The notes under the pieces were generated by a model. That model saw only the letters and a program-made list of their open reading frames with translations. It had not been told where the DNA came from and did not search any database. A stretch of DNA of 64,000 nt from NCBI RefSeq assembly GCF_009932395.1, contig NZ_LSRS01000006.1, positions 90,173-154,172 on the forward strand, in the 5' to 3' direction. The stretch comes from Sporotomaculum syntrophicum (lineage in GTDB: Bacteria > Bacillota > Desulfotomaculia > Desulfotomaculales > Desulfallaceae). The first letter of the stretch is position 1. Each line of letters starts with the position of its first letter. The position numbers and the translations under genes were made by a program. Shown here one piece after another: positions 38,448-47,858 of the stretch.

Positions 38448-40994
38448 ATGTTTTATTTCCGCACTATTACAGTAAACCCGCCACTGCCCGAGCGCATTGA
38501 ACGCCTGCGTGAGTTGTCCTATAACCTCTGGTTTAGCTGGAACAGCCAAGCCTGGGAACTGTACAAGGGTATTAACCCGGGACTTTGGGAGCGAGTGAAC
38601 CACAATCCGGTTAAATTTTTGCTCCGGGTACGCCGGGAAGAACTGGAACGGGCAGCTGCCGATAAAAACTATTTAAAAAATTACGAGGCGGTTATGGCCA
38701 GTTATGACCGCTATATGAGTGGAGAAAAATGGTATTCGCAAGTCCACCCCCGCTATAAGGATAAAACTATTGCTTATTTTTCTGCTGAATTCGGACTACA
38801 TGAATCCTGCCCGATTTATTCTGGTGGTCTTGGCGTGCTGGCCGGAGATCATACCAAGTCGGCCAGTGATCTCGGTTTACCGTTTGTGGGAGTAGGTTTG
38901 TTGTATAGACATGGTTACTTTAGGCAGATCATCAACCCGGATGGCTACCAGGAAAACCATTACCCAGATTTAAATTTTAATGAGATGCCAATTACACCGG
39001 AGGTTGGAGAAAACGGTCTGGATTTCACTGTATCGGTGGAGTTACCTGGAAGAACGGTATATATCAAGATGTGGAAGGCCCAGGTAGGGCTGGCTAAGTT
39101 AATTCTCCTGGATACCGACCTGCCCGAGAATATGGAAGAAGACCGCAAAATTACCGGACAACTGTACGGTGGCGGTAGGGAAATGCGTATAGCCCAGGAG
39201 ATCGTACTTGGTGTTGGGGGAGTTAGAGCATTAAAAGCACTGGACATCACGCCTGCTATCTGGCACATTAATGAAGGACATTCGGCCTTTTTAACATTGG
39301 AGCGGTTACGGGAGATGGTTAGCAATGGGGTTCCTGCTGCTACGGCTAGGGAGGCTATCCGTGCTAATACGATCTTTACTACTCATACCCCCGTTCCTGC
39401 CGGGCATGATGTATTTGACCGGCATTTGGCAGAAATACATTTGGCTGAGTTGTGTCATGATACTGGTATGGATTGTGATACCTTATTGGAACTAGGATGG
39501 GACGCCGAGCAAAACGAGTTTAATATGACGGTTTTAGCTATACGCATGGCCGGTTTTTGTAACGGGGTCAGCATACTACATGGAGAAGTGACCCGTCAAA
39601 TGATGCACAGGTTCTATCCTACCATACCAGTTGAAGAGGTACCTGTTACCTCTGTTACTAATGGGGTACATACTTGTTCATGGATTGCTGAACCCTGGAA
39701 AAATGTTTTTAGCAAGTACCTGGGGGAAGATTGGATCGAAAAAGTGACCGATACCGCGTTTTGGCAGCGGATTAGTGAAATTCCCGACCAAATAATTTGG
39801 GACACCCATGTACAGTTAAAAAATCAGGCAATTGCCTATATCAGGGACAGAATACAGGAAAAATACCGGCGCAATCATGAGACCGATGCAGTTATTACCG
39901 ATGCTGGGGAGGTCTTACAACCGGATGCTCTGACTATTGGGTTTGCTCGACGTTTTGCCACTTACAAACGAGCGGCGTTAATTTTTAGTGACCCGGAACG
40001 ACTAGCCACGATACTAAATGATTTGGAGCGACCGGTGCAGATAGTATTTGCCGGTAAAGCTCATCCAAAGGATGTTGCCGGTCAGGAATTAATCAAAAAA
40101 ATCATCGACTACTCCCATGAGGAACCATTTAGAGGCAAAATATTGTTTCTGGAGAATTACGATATCAATGTAGCCCGGCATTTGGTGCATGGTGTGGATG
40201 TGTGGATGAATACCCCGCGTTGGCCTATGGAGGCTAGCGGTACCAGTGGTATGAAAGCAGGTATGAATGGTGTACTGCACTGTAGCGTGCTTGACGGATG
40301 GTGGCCTGAGGCTTATAACGGCCAAAACGGTTTTGCTATAGGTAATCCAGGTGATATGCAATTAAATGAGCATCAGCAGGATCGAAATGATCTTTATTAT
40401 TTATACAAGGTTCTTGAGGAAAAAGTGATTCCGCTTTATTACGAACGTAAAAACAATATACCCGTCCATTGGGTTGCCAGGATGCGCAATTCCATACGTA
40501 CAATAATTCCACATTTTAGTACAGCCCGGATGGTCATGGAATATGCTGAAAGGCTTTATCTACCGGCAATTGACCGCGGGATTGCCTTTATGGAATCAAA
40601 TTACGCTGCGGCTGAACAGACCTGCCGGTTTAAACGGTTTATTCAGGAGAACTGGCATCATGTAAGAGTGGAGCACACCCAGAGCAACGGCAGATGGGAT
40701 ATGAAGGCCGGTGAGGAACTGGTGGTGGAGTCGGTGGTGAGGCTCGGCCCGATAAATCCGTCGGAAGTGGCAGTGGAAATTACCCTGGGGAACGATAAAG
40801 GACCTTATATCAGCAATTTAAATACTATTGTAATGGAACTAAAAGAAAAGCTGGGGGAAGGCAGCTACCGGTTTGCAGGCAAAGTTCCTCTATCCCAGGG
40901 AACTTATGGGTACACTGTACGGGTAAGGCCTGTACACGAGTATATGACCTTTAAATTTGAAATTCCGCTGGTGCGGTGGGCGGAAAATTTTTAA
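38448..40994 (+). CDS. glgP: Alpha-glucan phosphorylase, short form
   Basis: Releases glucose-1-phosphate from glycogen or maltodextrin using pyridoxal phosphate. The 848-residue protein belongs to the TIGR02094 branch: an N-terminal DUF3417-like region (ERIERLRELSYNLWFSWN), IAYFSAEFGLHESCPIYSGGLGVLAGDH, WHINEGHSAF, and near the C-terminus the PLP-Lys region MEASGTSGMKAGMNGVLHCSVLDGWW. An extra beta-type tail follows. RBS GGAGG before ATG 38448. A lone starch-binding module lies 9.4 kb downstream. Confidence 0.93.
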   Translation: MFYFRTITVNPPLPERIERLRELSYNLWFSWNSQAWELYKGINPGLWERVNHNPVKFLLRVRREELERAAADKNYLKNYEAVMASYDRYMSGEKWYSQVHPRYKDKTIAYFSAEFGLHESCPIYSGGLGVLAGDHTKSASDLGLPFVGVGLLYRHGYFRQIINPDGYQENHYPDLNFNEMPITPEVGENGLDFTVSVELPGRTVYIKMWKAQVGLAKLILLDTDLPENMEEDRKITGQLYGGGREMRIAQEIVLGVGGVRALKALDITPAIWHINEGHSAFLTLERLREMVSNGVPAATAREAIRANTIFTTHTPVPAGHDVFDRHLAEIHLAELCHDTGMDCDTLLELGWDAEQNEFNMTVLAIRMAGFCNGVSILHGEVTRQMMHRFYPTIPVEEVPVTSVTNGVHTCSWIAEPWKNVFSKYLGEDWIEKVTDTAFWQRISEIPDQIIWDTHVQLKNQAIAYIRDRIQEKYRRNHETDAVITDAGEVLQPDALTIGFARRFATYKRAALIFSDPERLATILNDLERPVQIVFAGKAHPKDVAGQELIKKIIDYSHEEPFRGKILFLENYDINVARHLVHGVDVWMNTPRWPMEASGTSGMKAGMNGVLHCSVLDGWWPEAYNGQNGFAIGNPGDMQLNEHQQDRNDLYYLYKVLEEKVIPLYYERKNNIPVHWVARMRNSIRTIIPHFSTARMVMEYAERLYLPAIDRGIAFMESNYAAAEQTCRFKRFIQENWHHVRVEHTQSNGRWDMKAGEELVVESVVRLGPINPSEVAVEITLGNDKGPYISNLNTIVMELKEKLGEGSYRFAGKVPLSQGTYGYTVRVRPVHEYMTFKFEIPLVRWAENF

Positions 40995-41033
40995 TTGTGA
41001 CATAAACATCTATATCATACTTTAGGTGGTTTT

Positions 41034-41726
41034 ATGCTGCTGATTATTATTAGAACACTAATCCTTTATATTGCTGTTGTTGCCGTTATGCGGATTATGG
41101 GTAAGCAGGAAATAGGTCAGCTGCAACCATTTGAGCTGGTAGTGGCATTGATGATCGCTGACTTGGCTGCCATACCCATGCAAGATACAGGTATACCTTT
41201 GCTCAGCGGTATTATTCCTATTATTGTTTTAATGGTGGCCCAGGTAGCATTATCTTTTATTTCTATGAAAAGTATGAAGGCGAGAAATGTAATTTGTGGC
41301 TGTCCCAGCGTGGTAGTTGCCAATGGCAAACTGGTGGAATCCGAGCTAAGGTATTTGCGGTATAATATCAATGACTTGCTGGAACAGCTGAGAGTAAAAA
41401 ACTACCCCAATCTTGCTGATGTGGAGTTTGCCATCTTAGAAACCAATGGCCAGTTAAGTGTGATACCAAAGTCGCAAAAGCGGGCTTTGCAGCCGGATGA
41501 TTTAAATATTAATACAACGTATGAAGGAATACCTATAACTTTAATCACTGATGGTCAATTAAACGAAAAAAACCTGCGCAAAGTTAACTTAACCAGGGAG
41601 TGGCTGAGGACGGAACTGCTCAAATTTGGCGTTGATGACTTTAGAAAAGTTTTTTTTGCTAGCCTTGATACAGCGGGACAACTATTTTACCAGCTGAAAA
41701 CCAAGCCGGGCGGTGGCCGTGTATGA
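41034..41726 (+). CDS. DUF421 (YetF-like) membrane protein
   Basis: A 230-residue protein with three N-terminal helices, the family motif RIMGKQEIGQLQPFELVVALMIADLAA, and a cytosolic C-terminal domain (NGKLVESELRYLRYNINDLLEQLR, VEFAILETNGQLSVI). YetF-type proteins sit in the spore or vegetative membrane; function not established. RBS TTAGGTGG. Stop overlaps the next gene by four bases. Confidence 0.88.
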   Translation: MLLIIIRTLILYIAVVAVMRIMGKQEIGQLQPFELVVALMIADLAAIPMQDTGIPLLSGIIPIIVLMVAQVALSFISMKSMKARNVICGCPSVVVANGKLVESELRYLRYNINDLLEQLRVKNYPNLADVEFAILETNGQLSVIPKSQKRALQPDDLNINTTYEGIPITLITDGQLNEKNLRKVNLTREWLRTELLKFGVDDFRKVFFASLDTAGQLFYQLKTKPGGGRV

Positions 41727-42103
41727 GGATTTATGTAACTGTGTTAGTTGCGTTGTTGATGGTGTTGACGGTTAGCATTATTACACCATACAGGCTGGAT
41801 GCTTCTGCAGGTGAAATTTTGGCAGGGTTTGGTGAAATGGAAAAAGCTATTAATCGTGGTAATTGGGAAGAAGCCAGTGCTGGTATAGACATAACGGAAA
41901 AATTGTGGAACAAGGACAAAGGTTGGTGGGCAGTCGTGATTGACCACCAGGAAATTGACCATATTGACATGTCTCTGCTCCGGACCAAGGAGTATATCAG
42001 CAAGCAAGACCGTACCATGGCATCAGGAGAACTGGCGGTGCTCAGGCAAATGTTGGAGCATATCCCTCAAAAGGAACAGGTGAACTTAAAAAATATTTTT
42101 TAA
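41723..42103 (+). CDS. DUF4363 family protein
   Basis: A 126-residue protein with an N-terminal hydrophobic anchor (VLVALLMVLTVSIIT) and a helical domain with WEEASAGIDITEKLWNKDKGWWAVVIDHQEIDHID, the family hallmark. Starts inside the stop of the DUF421 gene (ATGA overlap), a pairing common in Clostridia. Probably exported but tethered. Function unknown. Confidence 0.85.
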   Translation: MRIYVTVLVALLMVLTVSIITPYRLDASAGEILAGFGEMEKAINRGNWEEASAGIDITEKLWNKDKGWWAVVIDHQEIDHIDMSLLRTKEYISKQDRTMASGELAVLRQMLEHIPQKEQVNLKNIF

Positions 42104-42123
42104 ACATTATTACGTCTGTTATT

Positions 42124-42148
42124 AAAGCCCCAGAGAATGGGGCTTTTT
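42124..42148 (+). terminator. Intrinsic terminator
   Basis: aaagcccc/ggggcttt stem with a short loop and T-run after the DUF421-DUF4363 pair. Confidence 0.75.
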
Positions 42149-42660
42149 GCATTGTACATCGAATTAGCCAGCTGTTTTATTATGATCGCCATAGGGATTA
42201 GCTTTCTAAGCGCTCAAAGTACATTTTAAGGTATAGAGAATAGAAACCGAAACGTTGGAAACGCCGTAGCTGAGGACAGTTGCACCAAAACCGGCGAGCG
42301 CTATTACTATTAAGGAGGCTGCAGCTGATATGACAATGAGTTTATAAATACCTTGTTTAGTAATAGGGTACAAAGAAAGAGCAGTAGGACGTATTAATAG
42401 AATAAAACCGCAGTAACGTAACATAACACCAGAATTTCACTGCGAGCAAGGCGAAGTATTAGTACCAGGCAAATAGTACTATATATTTTTCTTCATCAAG
42501 ACCGGTGATGGAACAGGCTTTACATGTTTTAGATACTTTCTTGATACAACATTCCAAATCATGGTTTAGCCGCACATATTCGCTCACGGAATGCAATATA
42601 TTTTTCTTATTTAAAAGTGCAATTGACAGTTAAACAGGCAAAAATTGTATGTTATAGTAT
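42149..42660. other. Gene-poor region with two doubtful minus-strand frames
   Basis: On the minus strand a 72-codon frame (42206-42424) encodes a hydrophobic stretch IVISAAASLIVIALAGFGATVLSYGVSN, and upstream of it another frame ends with CCIKKVSKTCKACSITGLDEEKY. Neither has a ribosome site, so I treat both as possible relics. A TTGACA at about 42628 precedes the next gene. A 17-base string at 42472 recurs at 14755. Confidence 0.3.
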
Positions 42661-42678
42661 AGGACAGAGGTGAAACAA

Positions 42679-43053
42679 ATGAATGATATCTGGTATCTTG
42701 ATGAAGGTGTTTGGATGGTTTATGTTGAAGAGCTGCAGGTAGCTGAAGATTTTAAGTCTATACCTGCCATGCAATTTATTACTGCTTACTATGATAACCG
42801 TGGCAGGCAGAAGGCTGCACAGTTCAGGTTTTTTCAAGGGGACGATTTGCGCCCAGGGTCATGTTTGTTACATTATGTAAGCCGCTTAGCCCGTTTGGAT
42901 TATTACAAGGTGCTGGACTTGGCTAAGCACTTGCCGGGTTTAACCTATAGGGAATTTTATCAGCAGCGCAGCTACCAACCGGAATTGTTTGAGGTGTTAA
43001 ATTCTTATGAACCGGTACGTAAACATACAGGTAAGAAGTATAAATCTAAATAA
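42679..43053 (+). CDS. Conserved-looking protein of unknown function
   Basis: A 124-residue soluble, aromatic-rich protein (MNDIWYLDEGVWMVYVEEL.., HYVSRLARLDYYKVLDLAKHLPGLTYREFYQQR). ATG 42679 follows AGAGGTG; GTG 42670 overlaps that site. It precedes the SpoIIM-like gene by 18 bases and is probably cotranscribed. I do not recognise the family. Confidence 0.65.
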   Translation: MNDIWYLDEGVWMVYVEELQVAEDFKSIPAMQFITAYYDNRGRQKAAQFRFFQGDDLRPGSCLLHYVSRLARLDYYKVLDLAKHLPGLTYREFYQQRSYQPELFEVLNSYEPVRKHTGKKYKSK

Positions 43054-43071
43054 TTAAAGGTGGGGTGATAA

Positions 43072-43662
43072 TTGTTAACCTGGTTTGCTAAGGGCTGGCA
43101 GGAAATTAGAAATTATCGGCAGGAGGGCTTGCTTTGTCTGGCCATATTTGCGCTGGCGGCCTTTACCGGCCATCTTATGGCCTTGCTTGTTTCTGAAAAT
43201 ATCGAAGAGTATTATGATATGTTGAGGGAAATGATTTTGGCTAACCCTTTCGGCGGGGGTTTGCCGGATAATTTATTTCTGTATATTTTAACCAGGAATA
43301 GCGCGGTTAGTTTAACTGTGCTTGTGCTGGGCATTATTACCTATAATGTTTGGCCGGTGTTTATTTTATTGCTTAACGGCGCTATTGGCGGTTTTGTCGT
43401 GCAGATGCAGGCGGCTTTATTAAATCATCCAAGTTGGCAAATTTGGCTGATTGGACTTTTGCCCCATGGTGTGCCTGAACTGGGAGCTCTTTTTCTAGCC
43501 GCGGGAGCCAGCTTTTACTACCGCCGCTTGCGTAGTCAGGGTGAACGTGTTTCCGGGCGTGTATTAACAACTTATTTGGTTGTGGTCTTGCCTTTGCTGG
43601 TACTGGCAGCAGCTATAGAAACCTATATTACGCCGCTTTTGCTGCATAGGTTTTTGTTCTAA
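43072..43662 (+). CDS. SpoIIM-like membrane protein (DUF95)
   Basis: A 196-residue protein with five or six hydrophobic spans. The DUF95 core is TRNSAVSLTVLVLGIITYNVWPVFILLLNGAIGGFV followed by LLPHGVPELGALFLAAG. In Bacillus, SpoIIM works with SpoIID and SpoIIP in septal peptidoglycan hydrolysis during engulfment; distant paralogues have other roles. Start TTG 43072, eight bases after AAAGGTGG. Confidence 0.82.
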   Translation: MLTWFAKGWQEIRNYRQEGLLCLAIFALAAFTGHLMALLVSENIEEYYDMLREMILANPFGGGLPDNLFLYILTRNSAVSLTVLVLGIITYNVWPVFILLLNGAIGGFVVQMQAALLNHPSWQIWLIGLLPHGVPELGALFLAAGASFYYRRLRSQGERVSGRVLTTYLVVVLPLLVLAAAIETYITPLLLHRFLF

Positions 43663-43780
43663 AATATGTGCTGAGCATTAAAGGAATTTTAACGCCGAGA
43701 TAAGAAATATATTACTAAAACTGGAGGCTCCGGTGTACTGATAGCCAGGAAAGATAATATGTTTGCAGGGAAAGGAACAG

Positions 43781-44677
43781 ATGACTGTGATACTTGTAAC
43801 CGGTGGTACGGGCCTGGTGGGGAGCCATCTGGTGCGCGCTTTGGTGGAAAAAGGTTATGCAGTGCGCTGTTTGGTTCGGACACCGCAAAAAGCCGGTGAG
43901 GTTTTACCTGCTGGTGTTGAATTGTTCAGTGGGGAAATTAACGATCCGGTACTCGTAAGGAAAGCTTGCCAGGGTGCAGACCAGGTTATTCATTTAGTAG
44001 CTATTATCAGAGAACATGGAAATCAAACCTTTGAATGTGTTAACGTTGAAGGTACCTTGAATCTAGTGATTGCAGCCGGTCAGGCCGGGGTAAAGCAATT
44101 TATTCATATGAGCGCCTTGGGTGCCTGTGACGATGCCCGCTATATATATGCTTATTCCAAATGGCGTGGTGAGGAAGCAGTCCGGCAAAGCGGCTTAAAT
44201 TGGACTATCCTTCGCCCTTCGATAGTGTATGGGCGAGGATTTAATTTTTTTAATCGCTTGCGCCAAGCGCTAAAGATGTTCCCTAAGCCTTTTGTGCCTG
44301 TTCCTGGGCGGGGAGATACTTTATTTCAGCCTATCGCGGTAGAAGATGTGGTGAAATGTCTGGTGCAGGTATGTGATAACCCCGGTATGCTGGGTCGGAT
44401 TATTGAAATCGGTGGACCCGAGCATTTAAGCTATGTACAAATGCTGGATGCATTATTAGCGTGTTTAGGGGAAAAGCGCTATAAGCTTTATGTGCCCATG
44501 CCGATGATGCGCTTGGTTGTGTTGCTGATGAGCATTATTTTGCAGGACCCTCCGGTTACTCCAATTGAGTTAAAACAGTTGGATATGGATAATACTACAG
44601 CTCTTAACGCTGTGGCAGATATTTTTGGCTTCGAGCCCATGCCTTTGCATGAAGGCTTAAAATATCTGAGTAATTAA
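43781..44677 (+). CDS. NAD(P)-binding SDR/NDUFA9-like protein
   Basis: A 298-residue atypical short-chain dehydrogenase: nucleotide-binding VTGGTGLVGSHLVRALVEKGYAVRCLVR, HLVAIIREHG, FIHMSALGA, the YxxxK-like YAYSKWRGEEAV, and ILRPSIVYGRG. Related to complex I NDUFA9 and NmrA proteins; substrate unknown. Start ATG 43781 follows AAAGGAA. Confidence 0.85.
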   Translation: MTVILVTGGTGLVGSHLVRALVEKGYAVRCLVRTPQKAGEVLPAGVELFSGEINDPVLVRKACQGADQVIHLVAIIREHGNQTFECVNVEGTLNLVIAAGQAGVKQFIHMSALGACDDARYIYAYSKWRGEEAVRQSGLNWTILRPSIVYGRGFNFFNRLRQALKMFPKPFVPVPGRGDTLFQPIAVEDVVKCLVQVCDNPGMLGRIIEIGGPEHLSYVQMLDALLACLGEKRYKLYVPMPMMRLVVLLMSIILQDPPVTPIELKQLDMDNTTALNAVADIFGFEPMPLHEGLKYLSN

Positions 44678-44690
44678 TTGAATCCGGTGG

Positions 44691-45437
44691 CTATTCCTTG
44701 TGGATGCTATCCAGCCAGGCAAAAAAAGTGTCCCACACTATCTTGTGATGGCCGATAAAACGGTGATCTGCCTTAGGAATATAAACCAATTCTTTGGGTT
44801 CCCCTGAGCTTGCATAAATAAGCTGAGCGTCAGCAGGGTTAACCACCTCGTCTTTTTCCCCGTGAATAATTAGTAAAGGTCGAGGTGCTATAAGGCCGGC
44901 CATTGCAGGTATATCAAAGACGTCCCGGTCGTCAAAAAACTTTTTACTTTTATATATTTCCCCTTCCTTATTAGCTTCCACCTGTTGCTCTGCATAACTA
45001 TTAAATAGCACCTTTAACCTGGCTGGTGCCGCCCAGGTGCATACTCCCTCAACTCGCGAGTCACTGGCGGCGTGGCAGAGCGCTGTGGTGCCGCCAAAAC
45101 TGCGCCCTGTTGTGTATACCGGGCCCAGACCTGCCGCTATACACCAGTCAACTGCGCATTTCAAATCGTCGATTTGGTCTGAAAGGGTGATTTGCTCAAA
45201 TAACCCTTCACTTTCCCCAATGCCGCTAAAATCAAAGAGCAACACATTAAAGCCCCGTTGCCCCAATTCTTCGCCCATTAGCAGGGCCATACCACCGCCT
45301 TCTTTACTGCCGACGAACCCGTGGCAGACGACTACTACCGGGCCTTGTGCTGTACCCGGGGTGTGCAAAAGACCAACCAAGTTAAGACCGGAGGAATTTT
45401 TAAAATTTATTCTTTGCCAGTTTAATTTATTTAGCAT
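44691..45437 (-). CDS. Alpha/beta hydrolase
   Basis: A 248-residue esterase/peptidase-like protein: VVVCHGFVGSKEGGG (oxyanion loop), nucleophile GRSFGGTTAL, acid in IIHGEKDEVVNP and catalytic His in KADHRFIGH. Start ATG 45437 follows GAGGTG; the frame extends to 45479 but without a site. Lies 34 bases after the TPR gene in the same orientation. Confidence 0.85.
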   Translation of the reverse strand: MLNKLNWQRINFKNSSGLNLVGLLHTPGTAQGPVVVVCHGFVGSKEGGGMALLMGEELGQRGFNVLLFDFSGIGESEGLFEQITLSDQIDDLKCAVDWCIAAGLGPVYTTGRSFGGTTALCHAASDSRVEGVCTWAAPARLKVLFNSYAEQQVEANKEGEIYKSKKFFDDRDVFDIPAMAGLIAPRPLLIIHGEKDEVVNPADAQLIYASSGEPKELVYIPKADHRFIGHHKIVWDTFFAWLDSIHKE

Positions 45438-45471
45438 AGTGAGCACCTCATTTATACCGTTTAATGGGAGC

Positions 45472-46221
45472 TTAATCATTCCTGGGTAATGTTCCTATTC
45501 TAATGTTTTCAATAATGGCGCGGGCTCCCAAATTGTCATTAGGTTCAATTTTAACCAACCAGCCTAAAAGTTGTTGCGCGCTTTTTATATCGCCAAGGCG
45601 CAGCTTGACCAGTGCCAGCCCGTGTATAGTGCGCAGGAAGGGGCGATTCTCTACCCAGTTCCAGGGTAATTGGCCTTTAAAATTAGCTGGCAGCACTGAA
45701 CAACCAATAGTGTAAGCCCGGCTATAGTGTTTTTCGGTTTGAATTAAGTCTCCAGACTTCCATTCTATCGTGGCCAGGTGATTGTAAGCGTCGATGAAAT
45801 ATGGACATATATTGATGAGGCTGGTAAAGATGCGCTTGGCGTTATATAAATCCCCGTTTTCCGATTGTTCACAAGCCAGGTTGAATATACTCATTAAATT
45901 TAAAACTTCACTTGGCCAGGCAAATTCCCACTCTTTGCGTCCCCTTTTTTCCAGCCTGATGGGATAATAAAGCTCCGGGTTTTTTTTATGGTGGCTTTCC
46001 GGTTGTACAATTGCAGGAAGATTAAAGGCGTTATTGGACTGCAACCAGTATTTGTATTGTTCCCAGGCTTCAAGCAGGCATTCTTCATGCCACTTCATCT
46101 GCCTGGAATGGTAGGACCGTCGCAATAATTCATACATCAACCTGGTTTCCCGCTCACCTTTGGCACCGTGAGTGACAAGTAAAACATCGGCTAGTACATG
46201 TTTGGCTATATTCTTTTCCAA
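45472..46221 (-). CDS. TPR-domain protein
   Basis: A 249-residue helical protein with tetratricopeptide-like repeats at about 110-160 (AKRIFTSLINICPYFIDAYNHLATIEWKSGDLIQTEKHY) and 190-235 (LALVKLRLGDIKSAQQLLGWLVKIEPND). Probably a scaffold; partner unknown. Start TTG 46221, eight bases after TTGGAG. Confidence 0.7.
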   Translation of the reverse strand: MEKNIAKHVLADVLLVTHGAKGERETRLMYELLRRSYHSRQMKWHEECLLEAWEQYKYWLQSNNAFNLPAIVQPESHHKKNPELYYPIRLEKRGRKEWEFAWPSEVLNLMSIFNLACEQSENGDLYNAKRIFTSLINICPYFIDAYNHLATIEWKSGDLIQTEKHYSRAYTIGCSVLPANFKGQLPWNWVENRPFLRTIHGLALVKLRLGDIKSAQQLLGWLVKIEPNDNLGARAIIENIRIGTLPRND

Positions 46222-46389
46222 GCCATCATCTCCAATTCACCTGGCTCTGTTCAAAGAGAATATTTTTAACATAGGAAGTTAATTTCCTGCTATTATATAG
46301 TATACATCAATAAATATATGAGCGGGTTAAGCAGAAAGCTCACAAATAGCCCTTGCTAATACTGTGCCCTAGTGGTATACTTTCAATTA

Positions 46390-46689
46390 ACTTAAAGATT
46401 TGAATAAATTCCATGAAGGAGAAAAGTAAGCTGGGAACAGACCCCCCAGGGAGGGAGCGCCACCGACTGGAAGCGTTCCTGGGTTATGACCAACTGAAGT
46501 TCCCTCCGGAGAAGCCGGCTGAAACCAATCAGGCAAGTAGGCCGGGACGTATTCTACCCACGTTACAGGGTAGGGGGTATCGGATTATTCCTGTGCTCTA
46601 ACTAAGTGGATCTGGTTGCTTAACCGGATCAATTAGGGTGGTAACGCGGTGGCAACGCCTCTCGTCCCTTAGGGATGAGAGGCTTTTTT
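46390..46689 (+). promoter_or_regulatory. T-box leader of the aroF-pheA operon
   Basis: The T-box sequence AGGGTGGTAACGCGG is at 46635-46649, followed by the terminator gcctctcgtccc/gggatgagaggc with a T-run ending at 46689. Upstream, 46410-46530 folds as a stem I with gggaggga pairing to tccctcc and an AGCG...GAAGCG region. A UUC (Phe) triplet at about 46499 is the best specifier candidate, which fits a phenylalanine operon, but I could not fix the specifier loop with certainty. Confidence 0.88.
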
Positions 46690-46739
46690 GATTGCTTCTG
46701 CCATGGATTCTCCCGTACCTTGATATGAGGGGGCCTGCT

Positions 46740-46817
46740 TTTTGGCGGGTCAACCAGGGTGGTACCGCGGAAGCAGCCCGTCGCTTTCGTCCCTGCGGGG
46801 ACGTGCGACGGGCTTTT
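46740..46817 (+). promoter_or_regulatory. Second T-box/terminator module
   Basis: A second T-box sequence, AGGGTGGTACCGCGG, is at 46756-46770, followed by its own terminator gcccgtcgc/gcgacgggc (46776-46813) and TTTT. Only about 65 bases separate it from the first terminator, too few for a full stem I and specifier loop. It is either a duplicated expression platform or the remains of a second T-box. Confidence 0.75.
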
Positions 46818-46844
46818 ATTTATTTCTTATTTGGAGGGATAAAG

Positions 46845-47858
46845 ATGGTAGTTGTTATGAAAATTAATACCAGCGCGGAACAAATTGCCACCCTGGATAA
46901 ACGGTTAAAAGCTAGCGGTTATCAAACACACTTAATTAGAGGTGCGAAGCGCATAGTGATTGGGGCCGTCGGGGACAGACGACCTGTTGAGCCGGCTGAG
47001 CTGGAATCCATGCCTGGTGTAGAAAAAGTGCTGCGCATTATGAAGCCCTATAAACTGGTTAGCCGTGAAGTGCAGGAGACAGATACAATAATTAAAATCG
47101 GCGGCCTTGAGATTGGAGGCAAAAAGCTAACAGTTATTGCCGGCCCGTGCGCTGTGGAGAGCCGTGAACAATTGCTGTCTGCCGCCCAGGCAGTGCGCCG
47201 GTCCGGAGCCAATGTGCTGCGGGGCGGTGCCTACAAGCCCAGGACCTCCCCTTATAGTTTCCAGGGGCTGGAGAAGGAAGGGCTGCGTTTGCTGGCGGAG
47301 GTAGGTGCGCAAACCGAATTAGCTACAATTACCGAAGTGGTGGATGAAGAAAGCTTGCTTACGGCTGTCCGGTACGTTGATATGGTACAAATAGGTGCAA
47401 GAAATATGCAGAACTTCCGTTTGCTGCGTGCAGCCGGAAAATCCGGTAAACCAGTTTTGTTAAAGAGGGGACTCTCGGCGACTGTTGAGGAATGGCTTAT
47501 GGCTGCGGAATATATCGTTTCCTCTGGTAACAGGGAGGTAATATTGTGTGAACGTGGTATTCGCACCTTTGAGGACAGCACTCGCAATACACTGGACTTA
47601 AGTGCCGTAGCTTTGGCTAAACAGCTTACGCACCTGCCGGTAATCGTTGATCCCAGCCATGCTACCGGTAAGCGTGAACTGGTGGGTGCCATGTCCAGGG
47701 CAGCGGTGGCGGCCGGGGCCGACGGGCTGATTATCGAAGTGCATCCAGACCCTGCTGTCGCGTTGTGTGACGGCCCCCAGTCGCTGGATCCTGGTGAGTT
47801 CGATGCTCTAATGTCCGGGCTGCGTCCTTTGGGTGCGGCAGTGGGGAGGGAACTGTAA
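46845..47858 (+). CDS. aroF: DAHP synthase with N-terminal regulatory domain
   Basis: First shikimate-pathway enzyme: PEP plus erythrose-4-phosphate to DAHP. The 337-residue type I-beta protein has an N-terminal ferredoxin-like domain (about 1-70; MKINTSAEQIATLDKRLKAS), then the barrel with IAGPCAVES, GGAYKPRTSPYSFQG, VQIGARNMQNF and VIVDPSHATGKRE (metal and PEP ligands). Start ATG 46845 after TTGGAGGG; the open frame upstream runs through the T-box and is not coding. Stop overlaps the pheA start (TAATG). Confidence 0.94.
   Translation: MVVVMKINTSAEQIATLDKRLKASGYQTHLIRGAKRIVIGAVGDRRPVEPAELESMPGVEKVLRIMKPYKLVSREVQETDTIIKIGGLEIGGKKLTVIAGPCAVESREQLLSAAQAVRRSGANVLRGGAYKPRTSPYSFQGLEKEGLRLLAEVGAQTELATITEVVDEESLLTAVRYVDMVQIGARNMQNFRLLRAAGKSGKPVLLKRGLSATVEEWLMAAEYIVSSGNREVILCERGIRTFEDSTRNTLDLSAVALAKQLTHLPVIVDPSHATGKRELVGAMSRAAVAAGADGLIIEVHPDPAVALCDGPQSLDPGEFDALMSGLRPLGAAVGREL

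Noticed and set aside
42206-42424. 72-codon hydrophobic minus-strand frame
   Set aside because: No ribosome site before any start and no family recognised; recorded only as a possible relic.
46692-46844. Upstream extension of the aroF reading frame
   Set aside because: It runs through the second T-box and its terminator; the correct start is ATG 46845 behind GGAGGG.
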